Positions 31,513-40,307 of a stretch of DNA of 56,975 bases are shown here, piece after piece. The stretch is from Thermus composti (GTDB lineage Bacteria > Deinococcota > Deinococci > Deinococcales > Thermaceae), in the NCBI RefSeq assembly GCF_014647535.1, contig NZ_BMPJ01000002.1, positions 1 through 56,975 on the forward strand, written 5' to 3'. Position 1 is the stretch's first letter. The number at the start of each line of letters is the position of its first letter. Both the position numbers and the translations under genes were made by a program. The notes below the pieces were generated by a model. It ran no database searches. It saw nothing but the letters and a program-made list of their open reading frames with translations, and was not told the origin of the DNA.

Positions 31513-32748
31513 TCACGCGCGCTCCTGCCCCTCCCCCAAAGCCACCCACTTCAGGGTGGTGAGCTCCATGGGCCCCATGGGGCCGTAGGCGTGGAGCTTG
31601 GAGGTGCTGATGCCGATCTCCGCCCCAAGCCCCAGCTCAAACCCGTCGTTGAAGCGGGTGGAGGCGTTCCAGAGGACGAGGCTTGCGTCCACCTCCTCCA
31701 AAAAGCGCCAGGCCACCCGGGCATCCTCGGTGCAGATGGCCTCGGTGTGGCGGGAGCCGTAGCGGACGATATGGGCCAGGGCCTCCTCCAGGCCCGAGAC
31801 CACCTTCACCCTAAGGATGAGGTCCAGGTACTCCCGGTCCCACTCCTCCTCCTGGGCAAGGACCGCCTCTTTGAGGAGGGGAAGGGCCCTAGGGCAGGCC
31901 CTTAGCTCCACCCCCTTTTCCCGCATGGCCCTTTCCAGCATGGGGAGAAAGGCCTCCGCCACCTTCTCGTGGACCAGGACGGCCTCGAGGGCGTTGCACA
32001 CCGCCGGGCGCTGGGTCTTGCCGTTTAGGGCCAGGCGGAGGGCCATGGAAAGGTCCGCCCGCTCGTCCACATAGAGGTGGTTCACCCCCTTGGCGTGGGC
32101 CAGGACGGGAACCCGGGCCTCCCGCTGCACGAGCCTTATGAGCTCCTCTCCCCCCCTTGGGATCAGGAGGTCCAGGAGCTCCAGGCGGCACATCTCCAGG
32201 ATGGCCTCCCGGTCGGTGGTGGGCACCAGGGTGACCGCCTCCTGGGGAAGCCTCGCCTCCTTCAAGGCCTCGTGCCAAAGGGCCACCAGGGCCCGGTTGG
32301 AGCGGAAGGCCTCCTTGCCGCCCCTAAGGAGCATGGCGTTGCCCGTCTTCAAGGCCACGGCCACCGCCTCCACCGTGGCCCCGGGCCGGGCCTCGTAGAT
32401 AAAGCCGATGAGGCCCAGGGGCACCCGCATCCTGCCCACCCTAAGGCCGTTGGGCCGCTTCACAAGGCCCTCTATCCGCCCTAGGGGATCGGGGAGGGCG
32501 GCGATCTGCCTCAGGCCCTCGGTGAGGGTCTTGAGGTCCTTTTCCTTCAGGGCCAGCCGGTCCAGCTTGGCCCGGGAAAGCCCCAGGCGCTCGGCCTCCT
32601 TTAGGTCTTCCCGGTTGGCCTCGAGGACCGCCTCCCAGCGGCTTTCCAGAAGCCTGGCCATGGCCAAAAGGGCCTTGTCCCGATTTCCCTTGGCGATCTC
32701 AGGAAGCCTCTCCCGGGCTCGCTGCGCCAGGTCCTTAAGGTCGGTCAT
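31513..32748 (-). CDS. proA: Gamma-glutamyl phosphate reductase
   Basis: Second enzyme of proline synthesis, 411 residues, reducing gamma-glutamyl phosphate to glutamate semialdehyde with NADPH. It is an aldehyde-dehydrogenase-fold protein: GLIGFIYEARPGATVEAVAV, LLRGGKEAFRSNRALV, DLLIPRGGEELIRLV, and the catalytic cysteine block GKTQRPAVCNALEAVLVHE. Start overlaps the proB stop by ATGA (32745-32748), so the two are translated together and their products act on a labile intermediate. Confidence 0.96.
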   Translation of the reverse strand: MTDLKDLAQRARERLPEIAKGNRDKALLAMARLLESRWEAVLEANREDLKEAERLGLSRAKLDRLALKEKDLKTLTEGLRQIAALPDPLGRIEGLVKRPNGLRVGRMRVPLGLIGFIYEARPGATVEAVAVALKTGNAMLLRGGKEAFRSNRALVALWHEALKEARLPQEAVTLVPTTDREAILEMCRLELLDLLIPRGGEELIRLVQREARVPVLAHAKGVNHLYVDERADLSMALRLALNGKTQRPAVCNALEAVLVHEKVAEAFLPMLERAMREKGVELRACPRALPLLKEAVLAQEEEWDREYLDLILRVKVVSGLEEALAHIVRYGSRHTEAICTEDARVAWRFLEEVDASLVLWNASTRFNDGFELGLGAEIGISTSKLHAYGPMGPMELTTLKWVALGEGQERA

Positions 32749-33854
32749 GCCTCCTCCTTCAAGGCCAGGTGGTCCCGGTGGACCACCTCCTCGGTGTAGC
32801 GGTACCCCAAGAGGGCCTCAATCTCCGCGCTTCTTTTCCCCTTGATCCGGGCAATCTCCTCGGAGGCGTAGTTGGCGAGGCCCACCCCCACCTCCTCCCC
32901 CCCCTCGGAGAGGAGGCGCACCGCCTCCCCCCGGCCAAACCGCCCCCGCACCTCCTTGATGCCGGCGGGAAGGAGGCTCGCCCCCCGCTTCCTCAAGGCG
33001 AGGACCGCTCCTTGGTCCAAAACGAGCTCCCCCTTGGGCCGAAGAAGCCCGTAAAGCCAGGCCTTCTCCCCCCGGTAGCGCCTTTTGGCGTGGAAGTAGG
33101 TGCCAAGGGGCGCTCCCCCCAAGGCCTCCAGGAGGACCCCGGGGCGCCTCCCGGGCAGGAGAAGGGTGGGGATCCCCACCCGCCCCGCAAGCCGGGCCGC
33201 CAGGATCTTGGACCGCATCCCCCCGCTTCCCAAGGGGTTCCCCTCCCCGGCGTGGGAGAGGACCGAGCCGGGGTCGGCCACCTCGAGGATGGGCTTTGCC
33301 TCGGGGTTTCTCTTCGGGTCTTCCTCGTAAAGGGCGTCCACATCGGAAAGGAGGACGAGAAGCCCCGCCTCCACCAAGGCCGCCACCCGGGCGGAAAGCT
33401 GGTCGTTGTCCCCGAAGCGGATCTCCTGGAAGGCCACGGTGTCGTTCTCGTTGACCACGGGGACCACCCCGAGCTCCAAAAGGGCCTTAAGGGTGGCCTT
33501 GGCGTTCAGGTAGCGCTCCCTGGAGGAGAGGTCCTCGGCGGTGAGGAGGACCTGGGCCGCCTTAAGGCCCCACGCCCCCAAGGCCTCCCCCCAGAGGGCC
33601 ATGAGGAGGGGCTGGCCGATGGCGGCCAAAGCCTGCTTCAAGGGCATGTCCTGGGGCCTGGGAAGCGCCATATGGGCCATCCCCGCCGCCACCGCCCCCG
33701 AGGAGACCAAGACCACCTCCCGCCCCTCTCCCCTCAAGGCCGCCACCTGGCGGGCAAGCTCCCGAAAGACCTCCCGGTCAAGCCCCCCGGGCCCGGCAAG
33801 GACCGCGCTCCCCACCTTCACCACCAGCCGCTTGGCGGAAAGGCCAGGCCGCAT
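32745..33854 (-). CDS. proB: Glutamate 5-kinase
   Basis: First enzyme of proline synthesis, 369 residues, phosphorylating glutamate's side chain; normally inhibited by proline. The amino-acid kinase domain shows RLVVKVGSAVLAGPGGLD, EVVLVSSGAVAAGM, VVNENDTVAFQEIRFGDNDQ (the END motif) and GSGGMRSKILAA. A C-terminal PUA domain starts near residue 275 (GASLLPAGIKEVRGRF, GLANYASEEIARIKG). Start ATG 33854, 8 bases after TATCCT; a GTG at 33872 is a longer alternative that would overlap the -10. Confidence 0.95.
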   Translation of the reverse strand: MRPGLSAKRLVVKVGSAVLAGPGGLDREVFRELARQVAALRGEGREVVLVSSGAVAAGMAHMALPRPQDMPLKQALAAIGQPLLMALWGEALGAWGLKAAQVLLTAEDLSSRERYLNAKATLKALLELGVVPVVNENDTVAFQEIRFGDNDQLSARVAALVEAGLLVLLSDVDALYEEDPKRNPEAKPILEVADPGSVLSHAGEGNPLGSGGMRSKILAARLAGRVGIPTLLLPGRRPGVLLEALGGAPLGTYFHAKRRYRGEKAWLYGLLRPKGELVLDQGAVLALRKRGASLLPAGIKEVRGRFGRGEAVRLLSEGGEEVGVGLANYASEEIARIKGKRSAEIEALLGYRYTEEVVHRDHLALKEEA

Positions 33855-33862
33855 TAAGGCCC

Positions 33863-33868
33863 AGGATA
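33863..33868 (-). promoter_or_regulatory. Leaderless -10 of proBA
   Basis: TATCCT on the minus strand, 8 bases before the ATG at 33854. Confidence 0.6.
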
Positions 33869-33900
33869 GCACCTCTCATCCCCTGCGTTCGGTTTCCTGC

Positions 33901-33906
33901 TAGGTT
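33901..33906 (+). promoter_or_regulatory. Leaderless -10 of the metzincin gene
   Basis: TAGGTT, 6 bases before the GTG at 33913. Confidence 0.6.
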
Positions 33907-33912
33907 CAGAAG

Positions 33913-36078
33913 GTGCAGCGGCTAGGGCTTCTCCTCCTCTTGGGCCTCGCCGCCTGGGTGGGTTGCACCCCACCCCTCGAGGCCACCTTCACCGTCAGCC
34001 TGAACCCCACGAGCCTCACGGTGATCCAAGGGGATAGCAAGACCACCCAGCTCACCCTCACCCCCCAGAACGGCTTCACGGGGACGGTGAACCTCACCCT
34101 GGTGGGCGGGGGCGGGAACTCCGTTCCGGGGATCACCCTCTCCCCCACCAGCCTCACGGTGAACGGTTCTAGCCCGGTGAGCCAGAACCTCACGATCAGC
34201 GTGGCCTCCAGCGTGGCGGCGGGGACCTACAACCTGAAGGTCCGGGCCACCAGCGGCAGCCTCACCAAGGAGGCGAACCTCACCCTGACGGTGAACCAGG
34301 TTCCCAGTGGAGATTTTCAACTAACCCTGGAGGCAAGCTCCCTCTCCCTCACCCAGGGAGGTAGCGCCTACGTGCGTCTTCCCGTAAGCGGCACCTATTC
34401 GGGCACGGTCTCCCTTTCCCTGGTAGACCTTCAAGGCAACCCCTTTCCCAAGGTAAGCCTCTCCCCCACCTCCACCCCTGTGCCCTCAGCCCCCATGCTG
34501 GAGCTTCGCGCCTCTCCGGACCTGGCTCCCGGGAGCCATTCCCTCAAGGTCCGAGGCGTTGGGGGCGGCCTGGTTCGGGAGGCACCCCTTACCCTCCAAG
34601 TGAGCGCCACCCCCACCCAAAACCTGCGCTTCCTCAAGGCGGAGTGGGGACAGACCGTCCTTAAGGAGAACCTCCGCCTGGTGGAAGGTAAGCCCGCCCT
34701 TCTCCGGGTGCATGCGGTGGCAAGCTCCTCCCCCGTGTCCCTAAGCAACCCCCTTTCCGGGGCAGCTTACCTGGGAAGCGCCTTCGTGGGCAACCTCTCT
34801 TTCAGCTGTCCTAACCCCCTCCCCACCTCCACCCTTCCCGGGGACCTCGCCACCACCTGCAACGCCCAGGTACAGGAGGACTGGGTGGCCCCGGGCCTCC
34901 GGGTGGAGCTTCGCCTGGACCCCGAAAACCGGGTGGCGGAGACCGACGAGAACGACAACGCCCTGACCTTGACGCCTCCTGTGGGAGCGGGCACCGTGCT
35001 CCACCTCACCGTAGTGCCCGTGGTGTACCAGGGCCAGACCGCCACCGTGCCCGACTTCGCCCAGACCCTTTGGCGGGTCTGGCCCCTTAAGAAGGTGCTC
35101 TACACCACCCGGGCCCCCTACACCTTCACCGGTACCCTCAGTTCTACCGACGGCAACACCTGGGCAAAGCTTCTGGACGAACTTCGGATCCTCCGCCAGA
35201 CGGACGGAAGCGGGCGCTACTACTACGGGTTTGTCCACGTGAGTTACCCTTCGGGCATCGCCGGCATAGGGTATATCGGCTATCCCGTGGCCGTGGGGTG
35301 GGACGAGCCTCCCTCCGCACCAGCCGTTATGGCCCACGAGCTGGGACACAACTTTGGGCGCTACCATGCTCCCTGCGGGACCTCGGGCGACCCCGATTAC
35401 CCTTACCCAGATGGAAGCATCGGCGTTTTGGGGTACGACCTCGCCGCCCGCACCCTGAAAGACCCCCAAACGTACTACGACCTAATGAGCTACTGCGGTC
35501 CCCTATGGGTCTCCGACTACACCTACGAGGCGGTCCAAAGCTTCCTGGAGCAAAAACCACCCCTGCCCCAGTCCCTTCCCTCGGAGGGCCTTCTCTTCTC
35601 GGGGAGGATCCGGGGTGAGGAGGTCTTCTTCAACCCCCCTATCCGGCTTAGGGCCCGTCCGGAAGGGAAACCCTCTTCCCTTCGCTTGCTGGTGGACGGC
35701 CTCGAGGTGCCCGTTTTCACCTTCATGGACTCCGAAGGAACCCTCCACTTCCAGGCCCTGGCCCCCGTGGGGACGTGGGGGAGGCTTGCCCTTTACCGGG
35801 AAGGCCGCCTCTTGAAAGAGGTCCAGGCCCCCCTCCGCCCCCAAGGGGAGGCAGAGGTGGTCCTGCGGGAGGAAGGGAGGGTCCTCGAGGCGCGCTGGAC
35901 GGGCTATCCCTACCTGTCCCTCATCCACCTGGCGGAAGACGGCACCCGCACCACGCTAGGGCTTTGGCGGGAAGGTGGGGTGGCCCGCTTCCCCTTAGAG
36001 GGCCTGCCTCCCGGTGGGACCTGGGAGATCCAACTCATGGACGGGCTAAACGTTCTCCTCCTCCACCGCCCCCGCTAG
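33913..36078 (+). CDS. Secreted metzincin-type metalloprotease with Ig-like repeats
   Basis: 721-residue exported protein. Signal sequence LLLLLGLAAWVGC, with Cys18 as a possible lipid anchor (tryptophan at -3 is unusual for a lipobox). Residues about 25-235 form two similar beta-sandwich repeats with the phrases LNPTSLTVIQGDS and LSLTQGGSA, each ending in LTLTV or LTLQV. A CARDB-like region follows (VELRLDPENRVAETDENDN). The catalytic domain holds HELGHNFGRYH (His475, Glu476, His479, His485) and a Met-turn YDLMSYC (Met525), so it is a zinc metzincin. Beta-rich C-terminal modules follow. The GTG start comes from the -10. Codons such as CGT, GTA, TAT and TCG are commoner than in neighbours, hinting at transfer. 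Confidence 0.82.
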   Translation: MQRLGLLLLLGLAAWVGCTPPLEATFTVSLNPTSLTVIQGDSKTTQLTLTPQNGFTGTVNLTLVGGGGNSVPGITLSPTSLTVNGSSPVSQNLTISVASSVAAGTYNLKVRATSGSLTKEANLTLTVNQVPSGDFQLTLEASSLSLTQGGSAYVRLPVSGTYSGTVSLSLVDLQGNPFPKVSLSPTSTPVPSAPMLELRASPDLAPGSHSLKVRGVGGGLVREAPLTLQVSATPTQNLRFLKAEWGQTVLKENLRLVEGKPALLRVHAVASSSPVSLSNPLSGAAYLGSAFVGNLSFSCPNPLPTSTLPGDLATTCNAQVQEDWVAPGLRVELRLDPENRVAETDENDNALTLTPPVGAGTVLHLTVVPVVYQGQTATVPDFAQTLWRVWPLKKVLYTTRAPYTFTGTLSSTDGNTWAKLLDELRILRQTDGSGRYYYGFVHVSYPSGIAGIGYIGYPVAVGWDEPPSAPAVMAHELGHNFGRYHAPCGTSGDPDYPYPDGSIGVLGYDLAARTLKDPQTYYDLMSYCGPLWVSDYTYEAVQSFLEQKPPLPQSLPSEGLLFSGRIRGEEVFFNPPIRLRARPEGKPSSLRLLVDGLEVPVFTFMDSEGTLHFQALAPVGTWGRLALYREGRLLKEVQAPLRPQGEAEVVLREEGRVLEARWTGYPYLSLIHLAEDGTRTTLGLWREGGVARFPLEGLPPGGTWEIQLMDGLNVLLLHRPR

Positions 36079-36264
36079 GAACCTACCCTCTCGGTACACC
36101 ACCTTCCCCTCCCGGCGAAGCCGCACCAGAAGGGCGAAGAGGGTGGCCTTGCGCAGCCCTGGGTGGAAGGGGGCGAGCTTATCGTGGAGTTCCTCCAAGG
36201 ACATGGGCGTGCGGAGCAGGGCCAAAACTTGGGCTTCCAGACGGCGTTTTTGCCCCGGCTTCAT
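36046..36264 (-). CDS. Small winged-helix-like protein, unknown
   Basis: 72 residues, basic, beginning MKPGQKRRLEAQVLALL and reading LEELHDKLAPFHPGLRKAT, then LVRLRREGKVVYREGRF, the helix-helix-strand-wing order of a small winged-helix DNA-binding domain. No precise family. Start ATG 36264 lies 8 bases after TAGGCT (36278-36273, minus strand); a TTG at 36273 is three codons earlier. It converges on the metzincin gene with a 33-base overlap, and its promoter region interleaves with that of tRNA-Arg. Confidence 0.6.
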   Translation of the reverse strand: MKPGQKRRLEAQVLALLRTPMSLEELHDKLAPFHPGLRKATLFALLVRLRREGKVVYREGRFLAGAVEEENV

Positions 36265-36266
36265 GC

Positions 36267-36295
36267 TTGACAAGCCTACCCCACCATGATACCCT
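36267..36295 (+). promoter_or_regulatory. Promoter of tRNA-Arg
   Basis: Consensus -35 TTGACA (36267-36272), 17-base spacer, TACCCT (36290-36295). Transcription should start about 6 bases before the tRNA. Confidence 0.8.
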
Positions 36296-36307
36296 AAGCT
36301 TCGGCTT

Positions 36308-36384
36308 GGGCCCGTAGCTCAGCTGGATAGAGCGGCTGACTACGGATCAGCAGGTCGGGGGTTCGAGTCCTCCCGGGCCCGCCA
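36308..36384 (+). tRNA. tRNA-Arg (anticodon ACG)
   Basis: Full cloverleaf of 77 bases: acceptor GGGCCCG/CGGGCCC, D-stem GCTC/GAGC, anticodon stem GCTGA/TCAGC with loop CTACGGA and anticodon ACG, five-base variable loop, T-loop TTCGAGT, discriminator G, and an encoded CCA (36382-36384). The ACG anticodon is normally edited to ICG to read CGU, CGC and CGA. It is a single-gene unit between a consensus promoter and a terminator. Confidence 0.97.
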
Positions 36385-36394
36385 AAGGCCGGAT

Positions 36395-36426
36395 CCCCCT
36401 GGGGTTCTCCCAGGGGGCTTTGCTTT
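36395..36426 (+). terminator. Terminator of tRNA-Arg
   Basis: Stem CCCCCTGGG (36395-36403) and CCCAGGGGG (36409-36417) with a 5-base loop, followed by CTTTGCTTT. Confidence 0.85.
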
Positions 36427-36432
36427 ACCCCA

Positions 36433-36438
36433 TAGAAT
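36433..36438 (+). promoter_or_regulatory. Leaderless -10 of the adenosyltransferase gene
   Basis: TAGAAT, 6 bases before the ATG at 36445. No cobalamin riboswitch fits in the remaining gap after the tRNA terminator. Confidence 0.8.
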
Positions 36439-36444
36439 GGGGCC

Positions 36445-37008
36445 ATGAAGATCTACACCAAGACGGGAGACGCCGGGGAGACCGGCCTCTACGGGGCCGA
36501 GCGGGTGGTGAAGGCCCACCCCCGGGTGGAGGCCTACGGCACCGTGGACGAGGCCAATAGCGCCCTGGGCCTGGCGCGAAGCCTCCTCCCCAAGGAGCAT
36601 ATAGACCTCCACAACCTCCTAGAACGCCTGCAAAACGCCCTCTTTGACCTGGGGGCGGACCTGGCCACCCGCCTGGGAAGCCCCTACGAGAAGAACATCG
36701 CCCGCATAGACGCCGAGGACGTGGAGACCCTGGAGAAGGCCATTGACCGCTACGCCGAGGAAAGCCCCCCCTTTCGGGGCTTCGTCCTTCCCGGGGGGCA
36801 CCCGGCGGCGGCCGCGCTTCACCTGGCCCGCACCGTGGTGCGCCGGGCCGAGCGCAAGGCGGTGGCCCTAAGCCGGGAGGAGCCGGTAAACCCCGAGGTC
36901 CTCCGCTACCTCAACCGCCTTTCCGACCTCCTCTTCGTCCTGGCCCGGGTGGTGAACGCCCGGGAAGGGGTGAAGGAGGAGGGCTGGCTGGTGAAGAAAA
37001 GGCGCTAG
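36445..37008 (+). CDS. ATP:cob(I)alamin adenosyltransferase, PduO type
   Basis: 187-residue adenosyltransferase that makes adenosylcobalamin from ATP and cob(I)alamin. The N-terminal [16 protein letters not shown] is the diagnostic ATP-binding loop, followed by [20 protein letters not shown] and, later, [25 protein letters not shown], here read as [20 protein letters not shown], plus [16 protein letters not shown]. It forms a trimer of helical bundles. Its TAG stop shares a CTAG with the stop of the convergent small gene. Confidence 0.93.
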   Translation: MKIYTKTGDAGETGLYGAERVVKAHPRVEAYGTVDEANSALGLARSLLPKEHIDLHNLLERLQNALFDLGADLATRLGSPYEKNIARIDAEDVETLEKAIDRYAEESPPFRGFVLPGGHPAAAALHLARTVVRRAERKAVALSREEPVNPEVLRYLNRLSDLLFVLARVVNAREGVKEEGWLVKKRR

Positions 37009-37289
37009 GGCCAGGGCTTGCCGTAAACCCGCACCTCCGCCTCCGGGAAGGCGGTCTCCAGGAGTTCCCTCAAGAAGGCGGTGGCCGAGGGCAGAAGGCC
37101 TCCGCAGGGGCCTTCCATGTAGAGGAAGAGGTAGCGGGGCCTTCTAGGCGACTGGGAAAAGCCCAAGCAGCCCTCGTACTCGGGGAAGTACTCGTAGAAA
37201 AGCTCCAGGAGGTCCTGGACCAGATCCTTGGCCTCGGGGAGGGCCTCGAGGGAGCCTCGAGGCCGCACCCAGAAGGTCAGGGCTTTCAT
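37005..37289 (-). CDS. Conserved-looking small protein, unknown
   Basis: 94 residues starting MKALTFWVRPRGSLEALPEA and containing YEYFPEYEGCLGFSQSPRR, YLFLYMEGPCGG and VRVYGKPWP. Two cysteines, no signal peptide, no membrane helix. I do not recognise a family. Coding is supported by the -10 (CATAAT, 37301-37296 on the minus strand) 6 bases before the ATG and by codon use like its neighbours. Its stop overlaps that of the adenosyltransferase gene. Confidence 0.65.
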   Translation of the reverse strand: MKALTFWVRPRGSLEALPEAKDLVQDLLELFYEYFPEYEGCLGFSQSPRRPRYLFLYMEGPCGGLLPSATAFLRELLETAFPEAEVRVYGKPWP

Positions 37290-37295
37290 GTTCCC

Positions 37296-37301
37296 ATTAT
37301 G
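37296..37301 (-). promoter_or_regulatory. Leaderless -10 of the 94-residue gene
   Basis: CATAAT on the minus strand, 6 bases before the ATG at 37289. Confidence 0.6.
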
Positions 37302-37322
37302 GGGGTTGACGGGGGAGGGAGG

Positions 37323-37346
37323 TATGATATCATAATGCTATATGAT
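37323..37346 (+). promoter_or_regulatory. Palindromic operator and -10 of the exporter cassette
   Basis: A perfect 12-bp palindrome TATGATATCATA (37323-37334) overlaps the -10 CATAAT (37331-37336), 5 bases before the ATG at 37342. A further half site TATGAT follows at 37341-37346 across the start codon, and TTGACG at 37306-37311 is a possible -35 with a long 19-base spacer. This AT-rich patch is exceptional here and looks like a repressor site. Confidence 0.6.
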
Positions 37347-38061
37347 TGAAGTCGTGGGGCTGACGAAGGTCTACCGCACCCAGAAGGCGGTGCAGGACCT
37401 TTCCTTCCAGGTGAACCCGGGGGAGGTCTATGCCCTCCTGGGACCCAACGGGGCGGGCAAGACCACCACGCTCCGGGTCCTCGCCACCCTGGTGCGGCCC
37501 ACGGCGGGCACCGCGCGGGTGGGTGGGCTGGACGTGGGACGGGAACCCATAAGGGTGCGCCGCAAGCTGGGCCTGGTGAATGGCGGCATGCGGGTCTACG
37601 ACCGCCTCACGGGGCGGGAGGTGCTGGAGTTCTTCGCCGGGTTTTACGGCCTCAAGGGAAAGGCCTTCCAGGAAGCCCTGGACTGGGTGGCGGGGTTCCT
37701 TTCCCTGGAGGAGACCCTGGACAAAAGGGTCATGGAGATGTCCACGGGCATGCGGCAGAAGATCGTCATCGCCCGGGCCATCCTCCACCGCCCCCCGGTC
37801 CTCCTCCTGGACGAGGCCACGGCGGGGCTGGACATTTTCGCCCGCAGGGCGCTTCTGGACTTCGTGAAGGCCTACCGGGACCTGGGGAACGCCATCCTCT
37901 ACTCCACCCACGTGATGAGCGAGGCCGAGGAGGTGGCGGACCGGGTGGGCTTTTTGCACCGGGGGCGGCTGGTCTACGAGGCCTCCAAGGAGGAGGCTTT
38001 GGCCTTGGGCGAGGGGAGCCTAGAGCGGGCCTTCGTTCGGACCATACGGGAAGCCGCCTAG
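37342..38061 (+). CDS. ABC-2 exporter ATPase, NatA type
   Basis: 239-residue ATPase. Walker A LLGPNGAGKTTTLRVLA, Q-loop-region KLGLVNGGMRVYDRLTGRE, signature MSTGMRQKIVIARA in the variant form typical of NatA sodium-exporter ATPases, Walker B VLLLDEATAGLDI and switch YSTHVMSEAEEVADR. It pairs with the next gene, 10 bases on. Opens a cassette of five genes (to 41094). Confidence 0.9.
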   Translation: MIEVVGLTKVYRTQKAVQDLSFQVNPGEVYALLGPNGAGKTTTLRVLATLVRPTAGTARVGGLDVGREPIRVRRKLGLVNGGMRVYDRLTGREVLEFFAGFYGLKGKAFQEALDWVAGFLSLEETLDKRVMEMSTGMRQKIVIARAILHRPPVLLLDEATAGLDIFARRALLDFVKAYRDLGNAILYSTHVMSEAEEVADRVGFLHRGRLVYEASKEEALALGEGSLERAFVRTIREAA

Positions 38062-38071
38062 GAGGATTCCG

Positions 38072-39244
38072 ATGGACTCGGTTCTTCGCGTCTCGTGGAA
38101 GGAGTTGGTCCAGGTCTTTAGGGACCGGAAGCTGGTCTTCTCCACCCTGATTCTGCCCGTCCTGCTCATGCCGGTTTTGATGTTCGGGCCCACCCTGCTT
38201 CTGGAGCGGGTGGTCCAAAAGACGGCGGAAAAGCGCCAGGAAGTGGCGGTGGCCGGGGTGCCGGAGGAGGCCCTAAAGGCCTTAGAGGAAGCCCATCTGG
38301 TCCCGGTCCCCGTCCAGGACCCTGAGGCTTTGGTGCGGGAAGGGAGGTACCCTGCGGGCATCGCCTACCAGGACGGGGTCTACCGGGTCTACGCCCGCCT
38401 TTCCGGGGGGATCACCGAGGGCCAGGTGGTGGCGGGCAAGGTGCAAAACGCCCTGCAGTCCCTTAAGGAAAGGAAGGTGGCCGAGGCCCTGGCCCAAAGG
38501 GGGGTGCCCCTGGAGGTCCTAAGCCCCTTCCGGGTGGAGGCGGTGGACACCGCCACGGAGCGGGAAAAGGCCTCGGGGCTTCTGGGCTTTCTCCTGCCTT
38601 TCTTTCTGGTGATCTTCATCCTCTCCGGGGGGCAGGTGGTGGCGGTGGACGCCACGGCGGGGGAGAAGGAGAAGGGAACCCTCGAGGCCCTCCTCACAGC
38701 CCCGGTGCCCCTTTTCCACCTGGCGTTGGGCAAGACCTTAGCGGCGGTGGCCATGGCCCTTCTCTCGGGGGTAGCGGGGCTTTCGGGGCTGGCCCTGGGT
38801 GGGGCCTGGGCCCGCCGCTTCGCCCCCGACCTCCTGGCCCAGGGAGGCGCCGCCCTGGGAGGCCAAGTGGTCGTGGACGGGGGGAGCCTTCTAGGGCTTT
38901 TCCTTTCCGCGTTCCTCCTCGCCCTCCTCATGGGAGCGGTGATGGTGGCCTTGGGCCTTTACGCCCGGAGCTTCAAGGAGGCGCAAAGCTACCTGGCCCC
39001 CTTGCAACTTCTCGCCATCCTTCCCCTCCTTTTTTTGCAGTTCCGGGGCCTCGTGGAGGTGCCCTCCTGGACCAGTCTCCTCCCCATCGTCAACGTGGCC
39101 CTTCTGATGGACGCCCTCTTCAAGGGCACCGCCACCCCATCTATGGCCCTTTTCACCTGGGGGTCCACCCTGCTTTACGCCCTCCTGGCCCTCCTCGGGG
39201 CGGTGCGGGTCTTCGCCCGGGAAGAGGTGGTCTTCCGGAACTAG
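38072..39244 (+). CDS. ABC-2 exporter permease, NatB type
   Basis: 390-residue permease with one N-terminal helix ([20 protein letters not shown]), a long soluble insert of about 150 residues, then five or six helices beginning [20 protein letters not shown]; the segment [20 protein letters not shown] after the second helix is the ABC-2/NatB hallmark. With the NatA-type ATPase it would export Na+ or a small molecule or peptide; the substrate is unknown. A GGAGG ribosome site lies before the ATG. Confidence 0.88.
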   Translation: MDSVLRVSWKELVQVFRDRKLVFSTLILPVLLMPVLMFGPTLLLERVVQKTAEKRQEVAVAGVPEEALKALEEAHLVPVPVQDPEALVREGRYPAGIAYQDGVYRVYARLSGGITEGQVVAGKVQNALQSLKERKVAEALAQRGVPLEVLSPFRVEAVDTATEREKASGLLGFLLPFFLVIFILSGGQVVAVDATAGEKEKGTLEALLTAPVPLFHLALGKTLAAVAMALLSGVAGLSGLALGGAWARRFAPDLLAQGGAALGGQVVVDGGSLLGLFLSAFLLALLMGAVMVALGLYARSFKEAQSYLAPLQLLAILPLLFLQFRGLVEVPSWTSLLPIVNVALLMDALFKGTATPSMALFTWGSTLLYALLALLGAVRVFAREEVVFRN

Positions 39245-39257
39245 GAAAGGAGCGGGT

Positions 39258-40121
39258 ATGCGCGAGGTAAAAGAGTTTTTGGCGTGGCGGATCAGCGGCT
39301 TTTTGGCCCTCTTCCTCCTCCTTCTCGCCCTAGCCTGGCTGGGGTGGGCGGGGTACAGCCTCCTCCGGGAGCGGGAAGCCCTCTACCTCTGGCACCTCCT
39401 CCCGGCCCTCCTCGCCTCCGGGCTTTTGGCGGCGGGGCTTTTCACGGTGCAACCCAACGAGGCCGCGGTCCTGGTCTTCTTCAGGAGGTACGCGGGGAGC
39501 GTGCGGGAGGAGGGCTTCCACTTCGCCAACCCCCTGGCCCAGCGGAAAAAGGTCTCCTTGCGGGTGCACAACTTCACCTCGGACAAGCTCAAGGTGAACG
39601 ACGCCCACGGCAACCCCATTGAGATCGCCGCCGTGGTGGTTTGGCGGGTGGTGGACACCGCCAAGGCCCTCTTCCAGGTGGAAAACCACCAGACCTTCGT
39701 GGCCATCCAGTCGGAGGCCGCCCTCCGGGCCCTGGCGAGCCGCTACCCCTACGACGCCGAGGGGAAGTCCCTGCGGGGAAGCCCCGAGGAGATCGCCGAG
39801 GAGCTCAGAGCCGAGGTCCAGGAAAGGCTCAAGGTGGCGGGGGTGGAGGTCCTCGAGGCCCGCCTCACCCATCTGGCCTACGCCCCCGAGGTGGCCCAGG
39901 CCATGCTCCGCCGCCAGCAGGCCCTGGCGGTGGTGGCGGCCCGCCGCCTCATCGTGGAGGCGGCGGTGGGGATGGTGGAGGAGGCCCTTAGGGGCCTCGA
40001 GGCGCGGGGCCTCGCCCTGGACGAGGAGCGCAAGGCGGCCATGATCAACAACCTCATGGTGGCCCTGGTCTCCGAAAAGGAGGCCCAGCCGGTGGTGAAC
40101 GTGGGCACCCTCTACACCTAA
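39258..40121 (+). CDS. SPFH/band-7 (prohibitin-like) membrane protein
   Basis: 287-residue SPFH-domain protein. Two membrane helices at the N-terminus ([19 protein letters not shown] and [16 protein letters not shown]), then the SPFH domain: [78 protein letters not shown] coiled region at the end carries [17 protein letters not shown]. These proteins scaffold membrane microdomains and often guard proteases or transporters. It lies between an ABC-2 exporter and a membrane CAAX-type protease, which fits such a role (inference). Confidence 0.88.
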   Translation: MREVKEFLAWRISGFLALFLLLLALAWLGWAGYSLLREREALYLWHLLPALLASGLLAAGLFTVQPNEAAVLVFFRRYAGSVREEGFHFANPLAQRKKVSLRVHNFTSDKLKVNDAHGNPIEIAAVVVWRVVDTAKALFQVENHQTFVAIQSEAALRALASRYPYDAEGKSLRGSPEEIAEELRAEVQERLKVAGVEVLEARLTHLAYAPEVAQAMLRRQQALAVVAARRLIVEAAVGMVEEALRGLEARGLALDEERKAAMINNLMVALVSEKEAQPVVNVGTLYT

Positions 40122-40130
40122 AGGCCAAGC

Positions 40131-40307
40131 GTGAAGAAGGAGGAAAAAAAACGCTTTCTGCTGAGGCTGGACCCGAGGCTTTACCGGGTCCTGGAGAAGT
40201 GGGCCCAAGACGAGCTGAGAAGCGTCAACGCCCAGATAGAATTCCTCCTCAAGGAGGCGGCCAAGAAGGCGGGGAGGTGGAAGGATGAAGAACGAGGGGA
40301 AGGCTAA
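40131..40307 (+). CDS. Arc-type ribbon-helix-helix DNA-binding protein
   Basis: A 58-residue gene starting at GTG. It reads [20 protein letters not shown], then [20 protein letters not shown] and a basic tail. This is the Arc/MetJ ribbon-helix-helix pattern: a beta strand (RFLLRL), then two helices with [10 protein letters not shown] as the second. A dimer would bind a short palindrome such as the one at 37323-37334, so it may autoregulate the cassette. Its end overlaps the next gene by 23 bases. Confidence 0.8.
   Translation: MKKEEKKRFLLRLDPRLYRVLEKWAQDELRSVNAQIEFLLKEAAKKAGRWKDEERGEG

Noticed and set aside
36308-36384. tRNA-Arg as an integration site for a mobile element
   Set aside because: No integrase, no repeat of the tRNA 3' end and no phage genes are visible nearby.
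36385-36444. Cobalamin riboswitch before the adenosyltransferase gene
   Set aside because: Only about 60 bases remain, occupied by the tRNA terminator and a leaderless -10; no room or conserved box.
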